Shown here piece after piece: positions 11,295-22,400 of a stretch of DNA of 64,000 bases. Every line of letters begins with the position of its first letter. The stretch's first letter is position 1. The position numbers and the translations under genes were made by a program. The notes under the pieces are model-generated. The model searched no databases. It had not been told where the DNA came from and saw nothing but the letters and a program-made list of their open reading frames with translations. The stretch spans positions 1,089,001 through 1,153,000 of the forward strand of contig BJKQ01000012.1 of assembly GCA_006538405.1 (NCBI GenBank), in the 5' to 3' direction. The DNA comes from Hansfordia pulvinata (lineage: Eukaryota; Ascomycota; Sordariomycetes; Xylariales).

Positions 11295-12527
11295 TACCGA
11301 GAGATCAACCCGCGTCGTTCGCAAGCGCCCGTGGCTTGTCCCTGCCTGCCCCTTGATACGGATAGCTCATGGCTGGGTAGTCAAGTCCAGGGGTGACCAA
11401 GCCGGGCGCGCGGCAAGACTGCTGTGTGTCCCAGGGCCGGATCGCCAGTCCTCTTGCGTTCTCCTACGAGTAATAAGCAGATCTGACGGGTAGATCATGG
11501 CTGTGCCGCTGGAGTGGTCCGGGCACATCCATATTCTGCGTACATCGGCCAAAGACCTCGCCCGCCCCGCAAGCAAGATCTGGTGTAGCTTTCACAGCCG
11601 GGGCCGATTCTATATTCTCGGCTGCCCCCTGGACAGTCGGCGGCCAACAACTTTTGTCAGCCACCTACTCGTACGTCCCGCTCCGAACTGTTGGGCGCAT
11701 AGCCCAATTGGGGCCGGCGCTGCCATGTGAGTGTGGCGGCTGGGCCATTCCAGAAGCGCCGTAAGGGCGACGAGTGCCAGCTTCCCCAGAAGCTGCGTGG
11801 AACATTCGCCACGGGCGGGCCAAGCGATGCAGGGCCGCCGTGGGGGGTTGAGGCGATGCGAGGACTCAGCTTGGAATTCGTCTAGACGTCCACAGAGCCG
11901 CCCTTATCTGCGAGGGAGGCAACTCGCACACCGAGATCGTGAGGCAAAGGCCGTAAGGATCTCGGTTCCGTTGGCAAGGCCTCATTACTGTCGTTCTTTG
12001 AGGGGCCGAGAAGCTTCTTATCTTATTCGGTGGGACCAGCTCACTCCTCGGTCGCCACATGCGTGCTTGTAGGCACAGGGTGGCGCCACTTCCTGCGAAC
12101 CGTTATCTTTCGCTGGGCGCGTCTTCGCTATCTACTGACGGGCATCTCGAGGCCTGGCCCGGCCTCACATCACCTGGAGCATAATCAGATCCGTGGCCTT
12201 GTCGACAAGGCCGTACGCAGTGGGCGTGGGTTTGGGCCAAGGCTGGCTAGGTGCGCGATATATTTCGCCTCGTCACGAACGGGGCAGTTTGCCCGTGGTG
12301 CGTGTCCGCCGCCAGCGTCTGGTGAGGTGATGAGACCAGGAAAAGCAGTGAAATGAGTATGTCCAACAAGATTCCAAGTAATGCTGAGCAGTCCAGAGGA
12401 GAGGAGCACGTGGGTCTGGGTCCATGCGGTGATCTCGTGGCGAATTTCCCCGAGACTCGACGACGACCTCCCCACCTCGTGGCCCTTCTTTTCCTGTCCC
12501 AACCCGACCCCCATCACCACCCCCCTC

Positions 12528-13529
12528 TTAAATCCCACAGTACTCCAACTCGACGACGAAGGCGTCGATGATCAGGCCCAGCGGGCCCCATAGATCTAGC
12601 GTGTTCTGGTGCAGGCTATTCGACAGGCTTTCCGTTCGCGATGGGAGCCCTTCTCTGCACCTTTCCCCGAAGTCCTCATGTTCCAGCTCCAGCCTCTCCT
12701 CCTCTTCTCGTTCCACAACGGCCCGCAGCCGACTGCGCAGTAACCATTGCCGCCAGTCCAGGTCCGAGTTGCACACGTTCTCGAGCCAGGCGGCCCGGTT
12801 GTCAGTGCCCAGCAGCCCTCGGTCATCATTGCGTTGGCCATTGGGTGTATTCTTCGGCTTCTGCTTCTTCTTCGCCTGCTGCTGCAGGTTCGTCGTTGTA
12901 GCCGCCGATGCCACCGTTATAATCCTTCTCCCTCTTCCTCCTTCATCATTCTCTTGCCGTGCGCACCACGTGTCGATGCCCTCAAGGCACGCGACCAGGC
13001 TCTGGACGCGCGAGTCCAAGTACGCGCGGCAGACCTCGAGGCGCATGCTCTGCTGGCGCGGTGATCCCTGCGGTGGGCGTGGCGGCGACGGCAGCGACGG
13101 ATATGATGATACTGCTTCTGCTGCTGCTTCGCTGACGGACCTTACCCTCAGGTTGTCGTCGTCGTCGTCGTCGCCGCCGGCAACACGCCAGTCATGGGAG
13201 AAGGGGAAACTGGAGAGACACAGACTCTCGGAGACGGCTGAAGCCAGCGCAAGTTCGGCCCTGGACATGCGCAGGTCGCTCTGGATGGCATACCTGGCCG
13301 CCGCCAGGCGATGCTGGGTCTCGTCGGTCTTGCGCTCCTCTGCCGCCGCCGTCGATGCGGCGTTCCTGCCGTGCTCGGCTCCGTGGTCCCCCCTTTCCTC
13401 CCTTTGCCCCGCAGCGTCTGTCGCATCCGAGTGCGGCCGGCGACGGTGCCCAGATGTCCACCGCAGGGAGAACCTGGATCTGAGGAGGCTGCCCTCTCCC
13501 CGGCCGGCGAAGAGTCCGGGTGGTTTCAT
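12528..13529 (-). CDS. Hypothetical protein, doubtful (333-codon open frame)
   Basis: Open frame from the first in-frame ATG (13529) to a stop at 12528. A plus-strand frame of similar size covers the same DNA but is Ser/Arg-rich, like an antisense shadow. The minus-strand product mixes charged and hydrophobic residues in helix-like stretches: SDLRMSRAELALASAVSE, then SMRLEVCRAYLDSRVQSLVA, then RLRAVVEREEEERLELEHED near the C-terminus, with an Asp run (D6) in the middle. A GTAAGG donor at about 13145 and a CAG near 13050 could bracket an in-frame intron of about 95 nt. No domain is recognised, and the true exon structure is uncertain. Confidence 0.4.
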   Translation of the reverse strand: MKPPGLFAGRGEGSLLRSRFSLRWTSGHRRRPHSDATDAAGQREERGDHGAEHGRNAASTAAAEERKTDETQHRLAAARYAIQSDLRMSRAELALASAVSESLCLSSFPFSHDWRVAGGDDDDDDNLRVRSVSEAAAEAVSSYPSLPSPPRPPQGSPRQQSMRLEVCRAYLDSRVQSLVACLEGIDTWCARQENDEGGRGRRIITVASAATTTNLQQQAKKKQKPKNTPNGQRNDDRGLLGTDNRAAWLENVCNSDLDWRQWLLRSRLRAVVEREEEERLELEHEDFGERCREGLPSRTESLSNSLHQNTLDLWGPLGLIIDAFVVELEYCGI

Positions 13530-14623
13530 CCTTCTCAACCCCCTTTTTTTCGATTTTATTTTCTTCTGGCTTTGGACTTTGGGTGGTGCGCTGGCCCCCG
13601 TGTCTAGCTGGTTCCCCCGGCCTTCTTCGGTTCGAGCTGACAAACCCAGGAGAGTAGGTGGGGATATCGGTAGGGAAGACGTTCAGTGCAGATTGCATAC
13701 ACTCTGACGGGATGCCGGATAGAGTTGTGCGACGTTCAGAGGAAAGTAAGTGGGACAAGGCCGCAAAGGAAGACGGGCCAAGGCCCTCCATTGCGTGCCT
13801 TTCAAGGCGCTGTCGTGGCTGTAACGCACTTGAACAAAGCCCGGCTTATCCTTTGTCGGTCCCTCGTCGCTTTGCGCTCATCGGGCAGCTGCTTTGCCTG
13901 GGGGCAGAGCAGCTTACGTATGCTAGCATGCGTTGGTTTTCTGTGGCTGTGGCCATGGACTCAGGGGCCTGGCTTGATGCCCCCCGACGAAGGCTTCTTG
14001 ACGGCGCTCGCCTTGATCGTCAAAAACAGGTCACCCTTTCTCCTCACCTATGGGCGCTACTTGCCATGAGCTGGGCGTTGGGGCCGTTGAGTTGCTTGCC
14101 ACCAACAGCAATGGTCATCGCTTCCCTGCGTAGCGACAGTTTCTACTGCCTTTCGAGCATAGAAATGCCCATTCATTGTCTGAAGGACCTCTGAACGAAC
14201 GAGAAGCCGTTCAGTGTCTTTGATGCTGGATGTCTACCTACGAATAGGTAGGCGAAGTGCTAGTCAAAGACGACCAGAAGTAAAGAGGCCACGGATGCTG
14301 GCGAGGCTACAGGCTAGATGCTTTGTCGAAGAACGGCCTTACACTTTATGAAGGCTGGCATCCCCTTTGTCCTTTGGGAGGATGTCGTAGGTGTCGACCT
14401 GTCGGAACTTTTCTTTGAAGTGTCTCCCAAGGCTCTTGGCGTTTTCATTCGAGCGAGGATAGATTAAAACCCGCCCCGAAGCTCAGGAAAGAGGGACGGC
14501 TCTGTTTCGGTTTTCAGCAGCCAGTCAAGCCAGCAAGCACGAGCAGAAACCCATCTTTTCTCCGACGGGTAATAGGAGACCAGATCGAGAAAAAAGAAGA
14601 AAAGGGCAAGCCGAACAAGGATC
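13530..14623. other. Intergenic; contains a perfect 7-bp inverted repeat
   Basis: About 1.1 kb without a supported gene. At 14234-14251 CTACCTA-CGAA-TAGGTAG forms a perfect 7-bp stem with a 4-nt loop, one instance of the TAGGTA/TACCTA elements that recur between genes here. Confidence 0.5.
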
Positions 14624-15336
14624 ATGTGTTGGCAGCGCGACATTCGCAGCGCCTGCGCCGACTGCCGCGCGCCCCTCGGCCGCGAGGCCTTCGTGACCCC
14701 CTGCTGGGCCGCCGATAACGCACCCGCGCCGCTGCGTCGGTGCGAGGACGACAACGGCGGCGGGGCGACCGGCGAGGCGCATGGGGTCTGCGAGGGATGC
14801 CGCGAGTGGGCGCGGGAGAAGGCGCTGGCGAACCGACACGGCCGGATCTACACGATCAAGCAGCAGAAAGCGGTAGGCAGAAGCAGAATGATGTACCTGC
14901 ACAAGTATCGGTGAGCAAAATTCGCGGGCAGCGCGGTTTCCTTGGGTCCCCCTCCCTTTTCGTTTTTCTCTTCCCCCCCTTTCGCTTTGGGGGTTGAGTG
15001 CCGTGGCTCAGATCAGAGACGGGATGTTTGCGTACGGCAAGAGAGGCTAACTATAGTGAGCAGGGAAACACTTGAGAAGCGCCGTTCGAACAAGAATCAG
15101 GTAAGCGAAGAGCTGGACAAGAAGGTAATGGAGGTGCTGGACGAGAAGGTAATGGAGGAGCTGATGGAGGAGGAACTGGTGATTATGGAGAGATGGCGTG
15201 CCATTGGCCAGACGGGCAAGTCCCGTGAGGTAAGTGAAGGGGTCGGTGCAGAGGGGGAGAAGGAGGCGGGTCCATTGTGATGAAGCCGTTGTACATGTGG
15301 GTTGGCCAGATGTCGAGATTCACGATGGTGGTTTAA
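14624..15336 (+). CDS. Small Cys-containing protein with charged helical C-terminus (three exons), unknown function
   Basis: Exon 1 (14624-14910) starts MCWQRDIRSACADCRAPLGR and holds paired cysteines CADC and CEGC with single Cys between, suggesting a small metal-binding fold. The donor is GTGAGC. Exon 2 (15064-15229) opens ETLEKRRSNKNQ in the right phase and encodes a strongly charged helix (EELDKKVMEVLDEKVMEELM), then WRAIGQTGKSRE. A GTAAGT donor and a CCAG acceptor join exon 3 (15310-15336), ending MSRFTMVV. Predicted length 159 aa. Phases agree across both introns (153 and 80 nt), which supports a real gene although no family is recognised. The heptad-like repeats suggest a coiled coil. 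Confidence 0.6.
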
Positions 15337-15358
15337 TTAGACGTAGACGTGTTCCGTT

Positions 15359-15372
15359 TACTCGTACGAGTA
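15359..15372. repeat. 14-bp perfect palindrome of the dispersed octamer (other arrangement)
   Basis: TACTCGTACGAGTA: the reverse octamer precedes the forward one, overlapping by two bases, opposite in order to the copy at 10164. Confidence 0.85.
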
Positions 15373-16525
15373 CCAACGCCAATAAACCTCCAGAGCCTCC
15401 CGGTCCGCACCGATTGTCCAGTGAACACGACGAGTACTAACTTGTACCCTTACCTACCGTACCTTAGGTACATTATGCATGTCCATCGCCCTGAGTACGA
15501 GTGCCTCGCGTGAGTCAATGCTTTCTCCGATTAGGTAATTTCTGCAGCTGGTTCTGACTTGCAGCTATGGTAGAACCATGGATGTCAACGAAGTTTCCGG
15601 GAGTGTCGGTCGCGGTTGCCGCACTTGCTAGGTACTTAGGTATTCAGGTATTCATCCATCTATCTGCGTGGGCAGGAGCGGCCGACTTGGGTTCCTGCAG
15701 TTTACAATGGAAGGACTCCAATCTTGCAACCCGGCGCGGATCTGTCCATTAACCTCACCCCCATCAACCCTCCATTCTCTCTTTGCGACCACGAGACGTT
15801 GTCGTACCTTTCGCAGTCAATCCGGTTCCGCACCCGCAGTCCCCCGCTGCTGGCCTGAACCCGGCCAGCGCCTTCCACCGATCAGGCAAACGTGGCGAGC
15901 AGCGGCCAAAAAAGGCTACGCGGGGCGGTGGCGTCCAACCCGCCGCCTTGCTCAAGTCTTCCCCCCGCCGCCGGCTTCTCCCAGGGCCCTCCGGCTCTTG
16001 AATCCCATGGACCGCGCCCGGGGGCCGAGGGGCGCCGCCTGGTTGGCGACTGCTGTCCATCCCTGGCCGCCTCGGTCGCACAGCTCCAGTCGATACCTTA
16101 GGTACCTACTTTCCAACTACCAGTCTGACACACGAGCGGCCACTCTCAGTTGCTGCTCTCACACCACCCATGCGCAGATACTTTGCGCACGGCGCGGCCG
16201 TCGCTCGCAGCCATGGCCCGAGGTCATGGCACCCAGTCCGAGCTCACGTTGGCCATCACAGCGCCCGAGCGAGGCCTGGCTGTGTTGGCCGCGTCCCCCC
16301 GGCATCCCTGCCCGCCGCCGACCACCTCACCCACGGCCGTGTCAGCCGCGCCCTGCAAGCTCCCGCGTCTTCGACTGGAATAACAGGCTCATCATAACCG
16401 CTTGATTGTTGGCAGCTGCTCATTCGCTCGCTCTTGCGCCCCGGCCGCCCCAGCCAGGCCCCGCCACCGGCACTTCTGCACCCACCCGTGTATTTCTGGA
16501 AACACCGCCCCAGAACGCCGTGTCT

Positions 16526-16556
16526 CGGTGGTGGTGGTGGTGGTGGTGGTGGTGGC
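16526..16556. repeat. (GTG)n microsatellite
   Basis: About ten uninterrupted GTG units upstream of the oxidase gene. Confidence 0.85.
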
Positions 16557-16781
16557 GGCGTCGTCTCTCCCCCCCACCCGCCGCCCTGAGCACATCGCCA
16601 CTTTGCGCCTGCCCACGTTGGTTGTCGTCGGGGCTAGGCTACCGCGTACACCCGCCCACAGACAGCTAAGACAAATACAAGAATGCTGCTCCCCTCGTAG
16701 ATCGGCAGGTCCTGCCCTTTGCACTGCGCCTCGACTCGAACCTCCGCCGACCTACGAACCTGCGACTGGTGATCCCTCATC

Positions 16782-18779
16782 ATGGGCTTGGGTACCGTCA
16801 CGGTACGCGCCTCTCTGCTGGCCGTCCTGCAGGCCGCTGTGGTTTGGACTGCCACCATCGGGCCTCGCCAGACCTGCCGCGTCATGCCCGGCGACCGTGG
16901 CTGGCCGTCAGAATTCAAATGGGAGAGCCTGGAGCGTGATGTCAAAGGGCGACTGATCGAGACGACACCGATTGGGGCCAAATGCTACCCCTTGGCGAAA
17001 TCATACAACGAAGCTGGATGCGAGAAGCTCAAATCACCACTGGAGTGGACAAACCCAATGACCCAGTAAGCCACGGCCTCTGATCTTCCAAGTGCCACGA
17101 CGACGGCAGAATTGATGTCTCTGGAACATTTCGTTAACCGAATCCTTCTCGTAGTATCAACGACCCGTCCTCCATCATGCAGCCGCAATTCATTGGCCTA
17201 GGCTCATACGGCGAGAAGAACTGCGATCCTTACGAGGCAACAAACAGCAAGCAGTGCGACCCGGGCAATTACGCCAGTTATGCCGTCGAGGTCGAGAATG
17301 CGGACGACGTTGCCGAGGCTGTTAAATTTGCAAACGAGGAGAACGTTCGCCTTGTGGTGCGCAATACCGGTCATGAGTTAGTCTGCTCTCTTCAACTCGA
17401 AATCCCCGTCTCGCAACTCGTCGATCACTAACTTGGTGCCTTTAGCTATTTTGGTCGATCCACCGGCGCTGGTGCCCTTTCCATTTGGACGCATAACCTG
17501 AAGAGTATCAAGTTCATCGATCATTGGGACAATAACGAGGGCAACAACTGGAAAGGTGCCGCGGTCAAGGTGGGCGCGGGCGTGCTGGGCTATGAAGTCC
17601 TGGAAGCAGCCAACAAGAAGGGCGTCGTCGTCGTGGGGGGTGAATGCCCCACAGTTGGGTTGGCTGGAGGGTATGTCCAGGGCGGTGGCCACTCGGCGCT
17701 GAGCACAACGTTCGGGCTCGCCGCCGACCAGACACTCGAGTTCGAGGTCGTCACAGCCGAAGGGGAGATTGTCAAGGCCTCGCCAAAGCAGAACAGTGAC
17801 CTTTACTGGGCTCTCAGTGGCGGTGCACCGGGCACCTTCGGTGTCGTCACTTCATTGACTGTCCGTGCCTACCCAGCCGAAATGGTCGGCGGCGCGACTC
17901 TGCAGATTCCGGCCGGCGGGAAATTTCTCAACGCAATCCTCAAGCTGCACGAGCTGATCCCCAGCATGGAAGACCAAGGGGCATCGATCATCTACAAAAT
18001 GACGGGCAAGGGCCTCGAGATCACGGCCGTCACCATGTTCGGGAAGACAGAAGCCGAAGTGAAGAATGTCTTCGCGCCCTTCACCGAGTACTTGGAAGCC
18101 GAAAAGATCACCACAGCCGGCCTTGCGTACAGCCACTTGTCTTACCGGGACCACTATGAGAAATATCTGTGAGTCACGGCGAAAGGCCAGCGGGGAGTTG
18201 TCGCAACATACATGAACAGCCAACTAACATATTCGTCGCAGGGGTGCTTGGCCAGGGACCGGAAGCGGACACCCTTCGATTCCCGTTGAGACTTTCAACT
18301 TCGGCGGACGCTTGATCCCCCGCGCGACGCTGGAGGATGAAGCAAAGCGAGAAAGGTTCGTGACCCTGCTGCTCAACCTGCTGCAGCAACAGGTCATCAT
18401 CGTTGGTACTTCGGTCAAGGCGCAGGCGCCTCACGGCGTCAAAAATGCAGCGCATCCAGCGTGGCGCCAGGCGGCCATCGCCATGCAGATCGGCACGCTC
18501 TGGGAAAATAACGCGCGCAAGAAGATGGCAAAGGCTCAGGAGGCGATGACCGGCTTTGTGAACCAGCTCATCGATGCCACCCCTGGAGGAGGCACATACG
18601 TCAACGAGGCCGATCCCAACGACCCCGACTGGCGCGAGAACTTCTTCGGCAGTAATCTCAACCGGTTGGAGGAGATCAAGAAGGAACGGGACCCCGAGGG
18701 CGTTTTCTACGGGCAGAAATTACCGGGTAGTGACAGGTGGACACAGAGGCAAGACACAGGCCATCTATGCCGCAAGTGA
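16782..18779 (+). CDS. Secreted BBE-like FAD-linked oxidoreductase (four exons)
   Basis: Exons 16782-17065, 17155-17376, 17446-18168 and 18242-18779 join in phase to give 588 aa. A hydrophobic N-terminal segment (ASLLAVLQAAVVWTA) looks like a signal peptide. The PCMH-type FAD domain has both bicovalent flavin attachment residues expected of the berberine bridge enzyme family: His168 in NTGHDY (its Asp codon is restored by splicing) and Cys236 in GGECPTVGLAGG, followed by GGGHS. The C-terminal BBE motif is present (YVNEADPNDPDWRENFFG). Such enzymes oxidise alcohols, sugars or secondary-metabolite intermediates using O2. It lies tail-to-tail with the NRPS-like gene, 624 bp apart, so a shared pathway is possible but not shown. 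Confidence 0.92.
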
Positions 18780-19141
18780 GGCGCCTCGTCACGAAAAGCC
18801 AATCGGTCATGCAACGGTCGATTCTATAGATAGTAATGTTCTTGTGGTATATACAAGCGAATACCTAGATATCCTTTCTTTCAAGCTTGAAACAATGACG
18901 CTGGCTCTTGACACACCTCGAGGCCAAATAGTAAGAACGTATGCATGGCTCATGCAGCGTGTCGCGCCCCTTCCCGCACATGGACACCCCCTTCTCCGGC
19001 AGCATTAAAAGCAAATATCAACCAACATCAAGGAAAAAGACAACGGCGGGGGGGTATCCAGTGAAGATGGGAATGTGAGATGACAAAACATCAGAAGCCG
19101 GACGCCATGGGGCGGGAGAGGGGCCTGATGCTTTGCGAAAT

Positions 19142-19172
19142 CATGATGATGATGATGATGATGATGATGATG
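19142..19172. repeat. (ATG)n microsatellite between the convergent oxidase and NRPS-like genes
   Basis: About ten ATG/GAT units in the shared 3' flank of the two convergent genes. Confidence 0.85.
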
Positions 19173-19403
19173 CTCCCCAAGAACTCCCAAACTCCTCAAC
19201 TTCAGACCCGTGAACCGCTAGAGGCGTGAGAAAAAGCAGCAAACAGAAACGTGACGCATAAGTCAGATTGCGCCTCTCCAATATTCATCATCCCATGTAC
19301 CATCCTTTTTGCCTTCCCCCTCCAAGCCTCTCCCCCTCCTCTCTCCTCTCCCTCATCTCGAATCAGAACAAAAGAAACAGTGTTGAGGCGGGAATGAAGC
19401 TCA

Positions 19404-22400
19404 TTATACCATAACGCCCAGAATCTGCGAGGGTTTGTTGACCGAGCTGCGGCCCTTCTGGTTCTTCCTTCGAGGGCTGAGTGCACCCATCATGCCCAAA
19501 TCGTCAAGCAGCTCGTCGTCCTCATGGTCGCTGTGGCTGCTGCCCGTCGTCAGCGACTCAACAGAGCCCTCGCTGCTCAAATTTTTCGTCGTGGGTGCTG
19601 ACTGCCCCGTCCCACCGTTCGCCGAGCTGCCCATGATGTTGTGGCTGTGGCCCAGGCCGGGGCTGGGAGTGGGGGACGATGTGCCCCCCACAGTGAGCCG
19701 GCGAATGTGGTTCCCCCAAATGGTACCGCTCTTCTGAGCAGTGTTGCTGTGGCTGTCCTTGCGCTTGACTGCTGGCGCCTGCATCTTGGCAATGATCATT
19801 TCGTGTTGCTGCATCATTGATGGATTGTCGATGATCTCCTCCATGCTGAAGGTGGCGTGTTCCAGACCTGGGATCTTGAGGTCTGGCAAATGTGAGCTGT
19901 AATAGCGCGCCATTTCTGCCGCTGGGATCAGCGAGCCCCAGGCATCGTAGTATGGCACGGAGTGGACGTCGGGGATTCTCAGCGTTTGCGCATCCATGAC
20001 GATATCCCAGGCTGAGTTGATGAGACCATTGATGGCGCCCGCGTGGTTAGGGTGGCAAGGCCGCAATGTCCCTATGGAGCGGGGCTCGCGCCTGGGTGCT
20101 GCCAGCGGGATCCTGGGAGTTACCGAGGTGTCATTCAACCCTTTCAGCATCAGCGGCTCGTTGACGAATGCCGAGGTCAAAAGGGAGATGGTCGAGGAAA
20201 GCATCTTGAGGATTTGTTCGGCAAAGGCCAGGTTGATGCGCTTCTCGCAGAAGGTCAAAGAAATGTCAACATTGGGCGATCCTGACATGACGGATCTGAC
20301 GAAAATGTCCGAGTTCTGCAGATTCGAGTCCACGCAGTCGAGCTTGCACGAAGCTTTTCCGATCGTGAAATTGCTGAGCATGTCGCGATCTCCCTGGTTG
20401 TGGTGTTGAATCACTGTGCTGAACCGAGACCAAGACGGCCAACTGGTGCACTTGTGCATGATGTCGAAAAGCTGCATGCTCTCGTGTGGAATGCTTGCCA
20501 CATGCTGGCTTTGGACGGACCTGAAGTACTCGTACGGAGTGACGGCAATGTTGGGGAGCCTGGTTCGCACTGGGATGATGTTGCCCGTGGGGCCAACCAC
20601 ATCTGAGATGGACTGTCCGTGTGGCAGGGTGAGATGCTTGCCCTCAATCAGCTGCCCAAACACCACATCCTCGGAGCCCGAGAGATTGGATAGGACAATG
20701 GACCAAGCGCTCTTGAGGATGGTCTCGAATGGGATCCCCAGATTTTGCAACGGGCTTGTGGGAATCTTGTCGTGGAGAGTCCTCGAGTCTGAACTCGAGC
20801 TGACGGGTGCAACCTGAGATACGAGTTGGGTCATCGAGGACCCTTCCAACAAAGTCCGCCAGTATTCGACGGTCTCATCTGAGCAAGCCTCTTGGGCGGC
20901 TCGCATGACGTCGCAGAAGCCCGGTCGCTTCAAAGGACGGATGCCATTCTCGTAAAGCTTGCCGAGATCTCGGATGAGGGTGCGCAGTGAGACCTCGTCG
21001 TACTGGGCTCTTGAAAGGCGGATGATGAGAATGGACGTCTTCCCGGCGTCGATGAAGGTAAATTGGGTGACGGGCAGACTCAGATCAATGACCGTGGACT
21101 GGTCCTTCTTGATGAACTTCATCGCCACGTTGTTGAGCCGCCATCCGGGGCATTGGTATCGTTGACATTCCGGTCGATACGCCCGCAACTTGAACACCGT
21201 CTGGAACAGCTGGCGATTGTATGACTTGAAAGCGGTCCGCAAAACGGGATGTGCCTCGGTCAGTCTGAGACAGGCGTTCTCCAGCTTAGCCCAGTCCAGC
21301 GACCCGTTGGCGTTGACCATGAAGTAGTTGATGTTGCCGCGGGTCTGCAGTAGCCCAGCTTCAATAGACATTGACTGGAGAGAGGATGCCTCAGCAATAT
21401 CGTCCATCTTCTTCCTGTCCCACCCAACAATCTGCGGCTCCTTTGGTCCGGACACAAAGGCTTTCGATGGACTCTTTGCCGCCTCCTTCGGAGATCCGCT
21501 CTGAGACGACGGGCTCAAAGGGTTCAGTCCACGGCAAAGCTCGCCCAAAGGCGTGTTACGGAGGAGGTCAACGACCGAGATATTGAGGTTCTGCTCTCGG
21601 CAAGCAACCACGAGCTTGTGAGCGAGCACGGCATCGCCCCCCAGGCTTAAGAAGCCGTCACTGGCGGTGATGGTGCTTTCGTCCAAGTTCATGGTCCTCG
21701 ACCATACAGATCTCATTTGCTGTTCGACACTCGTGAAGGGCAGGGGCTTGAGCCCAGCCGCTTGAACCTCCTCAGGGTTGGACACCTCGGCAAGGTTGAT
21801 GATTTGCTTGCGCGAAAGTCCGGTGATCATCTTTTGCAGGTCTCGTCGACATACCTTCAATGAAGGGGTAAGAGGCATGCTCTTGACCGGAATATAAGCC
21901 GCTGGGATCATGTATGCGGGCAGGGACTCTCTCAAAGTGAGGTCGGCCATCTTCCTGGCGAGATAGAGCCGTTCCTTGGTCACGCGGGTGAGCTGCGACA
22001 GGTCTTCTTTGCCGTGGAAAAGGCTGTCTCCAAGCTCGACAAATGCAGCCAGGACAGGGGCGGACTTGGCATCTTTGAAAGCGATCTTCTCAACGACAAC
22101 GTCCACGCCCCTGCCAAGACAGCGTCGCAGCTTCGCCTCAACCTCGGAAAGACGGACAATGTGGCCGTCAAGTTCGCTGAACTTTCTGTCGGAGGACACG
22201 AATTCAATCTCGCCTTCTTCTCGGTATCGAACGTGATGGCCCGTTTTCAAAAGGCGGGTTTCCGTTTCTTCCCCTGCAGAAGTCTCGTCGAACGAGGCGC
22301 GCTTGGCCCAGTCCTCGAAAGACTCGTGACTCAGGTCAAAACCGGCCGCTAGAGTAGGAGCTCCAATGACCAGCTCGCCGACTGCACCGACTGGCATGAG

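Larger units (their letters stand above)
7884..12527. other. Gene-poor 4.6 kb region rich in TACGAGTA/TACTCGTA octamers
   Basis: No convincing gene. Open frames up to 226 codons occur (e.g. 9665-10240, 10676-11356), but they are Arg/Ser/Pro-rich, carry no domain and overlap comparable frames on other strands, as expected of GC-rich noncoding DNA. Ten exact copies of the octamer lie at 8179, 9393, 9795, 10164, 10170, 10609, 10825, 11190, 11465 and 11666. The first few hundred bases should hold the permease promoter. There is no AT-rich, RIP-like block and no recognisable transposon remnant. Confidence 0.55.
15337..16781. other. Intergenic, promoter side of the BBE-type oxidase
   Basis: About 1.4 kb. 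It holds the palindrome at 15359-15372, several TAGGTA/TACCTA elements (15441-15475, 15628-15652, 16093-16110) and a GTG microsatellite. A 245-codon frame (15668-16405) is Pro/Arg/Ser-rich with no domain and is not accepted as a gene. Confidence 0.5.

Noticed and set aside
12568..13707. Plus-strand 379-codon frame
   Set aside because: Ser/Arg/Cys-rich composition typical of an antisense shadow; the minus frame is more protein-like.
15668..16405. 245-codon plus-strand frame upstream of the oxidase
   Set aside because: Pro/Arg/Ser-rich, no domain, and crosses several intergenic-type TAGGTA elements.
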